Source: Triparma columacea (lineage: Eukaryota; Sar; Bolidophyceae; Parmales; Triparmaceae). From it: a DNA stretch of 44,704 bases. The notes below the pieces were generated by a model that saw only the letters and a program-made list of their open reading frames with translations, had not been told where the DNA came from and did not search any database. Positions within the stretch are counted from its first letter, which is position 1. The number at the start of each line of letters is the position of its first letter. Where the stretch lies: assembly GCA_030267965.1 (NCBI GenBank), contig BRYA01001489.1:4830-49533 (forward strand), in the 5' to 3' direction. The translations under genes and the position numbers were made by a program. Shown one piece after another: positions 43,810 through 44,704 of the stretch.

Positions 43810-44580
43810 ATGTCATCAAAAGCAATCCGTCTCCACAGTTCCTCCTCAAAGCGTCCTCGTTTACTTCCCCCTCAGCACTCTGGTTGGAATTTGGATGATT
43901 CTGAGGGTTTAACAGCTGCTGAAGAGGTGAGATCCTCCCCCCGCTATTTCCAATATGCATCCTTTAACTCCTGTTTTTACATTATATTTACGTATCTAAC
44001 TCCATCATTCTCATCACTTTAATAACCACAATAGGATGTTCTACTACGTGGTAAAGCATACCGTTATACATCCCTTGTTTATAAGTCAATTGCTGAAGAG
44101 ATTCAATCAAATTATTGGAACACTTGTGTTAACGACGTTAATAAATGGATAGACCACAACAATGGATATGAGATGGAGGAGGAGATGATGGAGGAGGAGG
44201 AGATGCTAGATGAAGATAAACAAGGAGATAAAAATGCCTCAAAGACGGACTTCGAAGAAGATACATGGTCTGAGGATTACCTATCCCTACCAAACATTCG
44301 TACAGCCTGCGTAAAACTAGGCGGTGGAGACAACCGTGATAGGGAGAGTTTCTGTGAGTACTTCCAGTCCACCACACTCTCCTCTCCCCCTACCCCAACA
44401 ACAACTCGAGAAAAAGTTATAAAGATACCTGTATATATACCCTGTCATAAACTCTCCACGTCCGTACCGGACGCTACGGAGAGGAGAAGGAACAGTAGGG
44501 GGGTGCTGGATAGGGAGGTTGGGGGGATGTGGGAATATTTGGTTAAGGAGATTGGGAGAATTGGAGGGAGATACATCAAG
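43810..44580 (+). CDS. Unknown protein, 3' end probably outside window
   Basis: Exons 43810-43926 and 44035-44580 join in phase 0, giving 221 residues so far. Exon 1 is Ser/basic (SSSSKRPRLLPP), a possible nuclear signal. Exon 2 starts DVLLRGKAYRYTSLVYKSIA, has an acidic run (EMEEEMMEEEEMLDEDK), and ends REVGGMWEYLVKEIGRIGGR then YIK. A consensus donor GTGAG follows at 44581; reading through gives a short Gly/Arg tail and stop at 44625, so I infer an intron that runs past the edge. Family not recognised. Confidence 0.6.
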
Positions 44581-44704
44581 GTGAGACGAGTGTGTGGGGG
44601 GAGGGGGGGGGGAAGAGGAAGGTAGAGAGAGAGAGAGAGAAATCGGGGAGAGGAAACGTTTGGCAATAAAAAAAAACAAGATACTTAAACAACCGAACCT
44701 ACAC

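Overview
The window is nuclear DNA of a eukaryote with a compact, intron-containing genome. It is most likely a photosynthetic stramenopile (ochrophyte) such as a diatom relative or bolidophyte/Parmales alga; the placement is inferred. The main evidence is two proteins of bacterial/plastid origin, an RsmG-type rRNA methyltransferase and a sigma-70 factor. Both begin with a signal peptide ending in a Ser-Phe junction (SSFS, AHSFQSF), the mark of plastid import in algae with red-lineage secondary plastids. A carotenoid-isomerase-like enzyme, a GCC2/GCC3-repeat polytopic receptor and a lineage-type C2H2 zinc-finger array fit this picture. Introns are short, use GT(G/A)AG donors, and often have runs of C before the acceptor.

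I model 23 protein genes; two are cut by the window edges. Left to right: sorting nexin (-, partial), CRTISO-like oxidoreductase (+), plastid RsmG (+), 1065-aa coiled-coil protein (-), small two-exon membrane protein (+), SLC44 choline-transporter-like protein (-), small basic protein (+), plastid sigma factor (-), secreted/ER protein of unknown function (+), 626-aa coiled-coil protein (-), Rab2 GTPase (+), single-pass WW-domain membrane protein (-), unknown protein with a 35-nt exon (+), three-repeat MYB factor (-), acyl-CoA-binding ankyrin-like protein (+), two unknown proteins (-, -), unknown basic protein (+), RsuA-type pseudouridine synthase (-), Vma12-like V-ATPase assembly factor (-), 1777-aa beta-helix/Cys-rich/polytopic receptor-like protein (+), C2H2 zinc-finger protein (-), and an unknown protein (+, partial).

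Genes mostly alternate strand, so intergenic gaps are either divergent shared promoters (about 150-580 bp) or tail-to-tail gaps (about 50-190 bp). There is no operon-like logic, but several themes recur: plastid gene expression and pigment synthesis (RsmG, sigma factor, CRTISO-like) and the endomembrane system (sorting nexin, Rab2, Vma12, choline-transporter-like, acyl-CoA binding). No tRNA, rRNA, transposon or CRISPR was recognised. A 26-N assembly gap lies inside a G/C-homopolymer-rich intron. Exon coordinates are manual predictions from splice consensus and reading-phase continuity, not transcript data.
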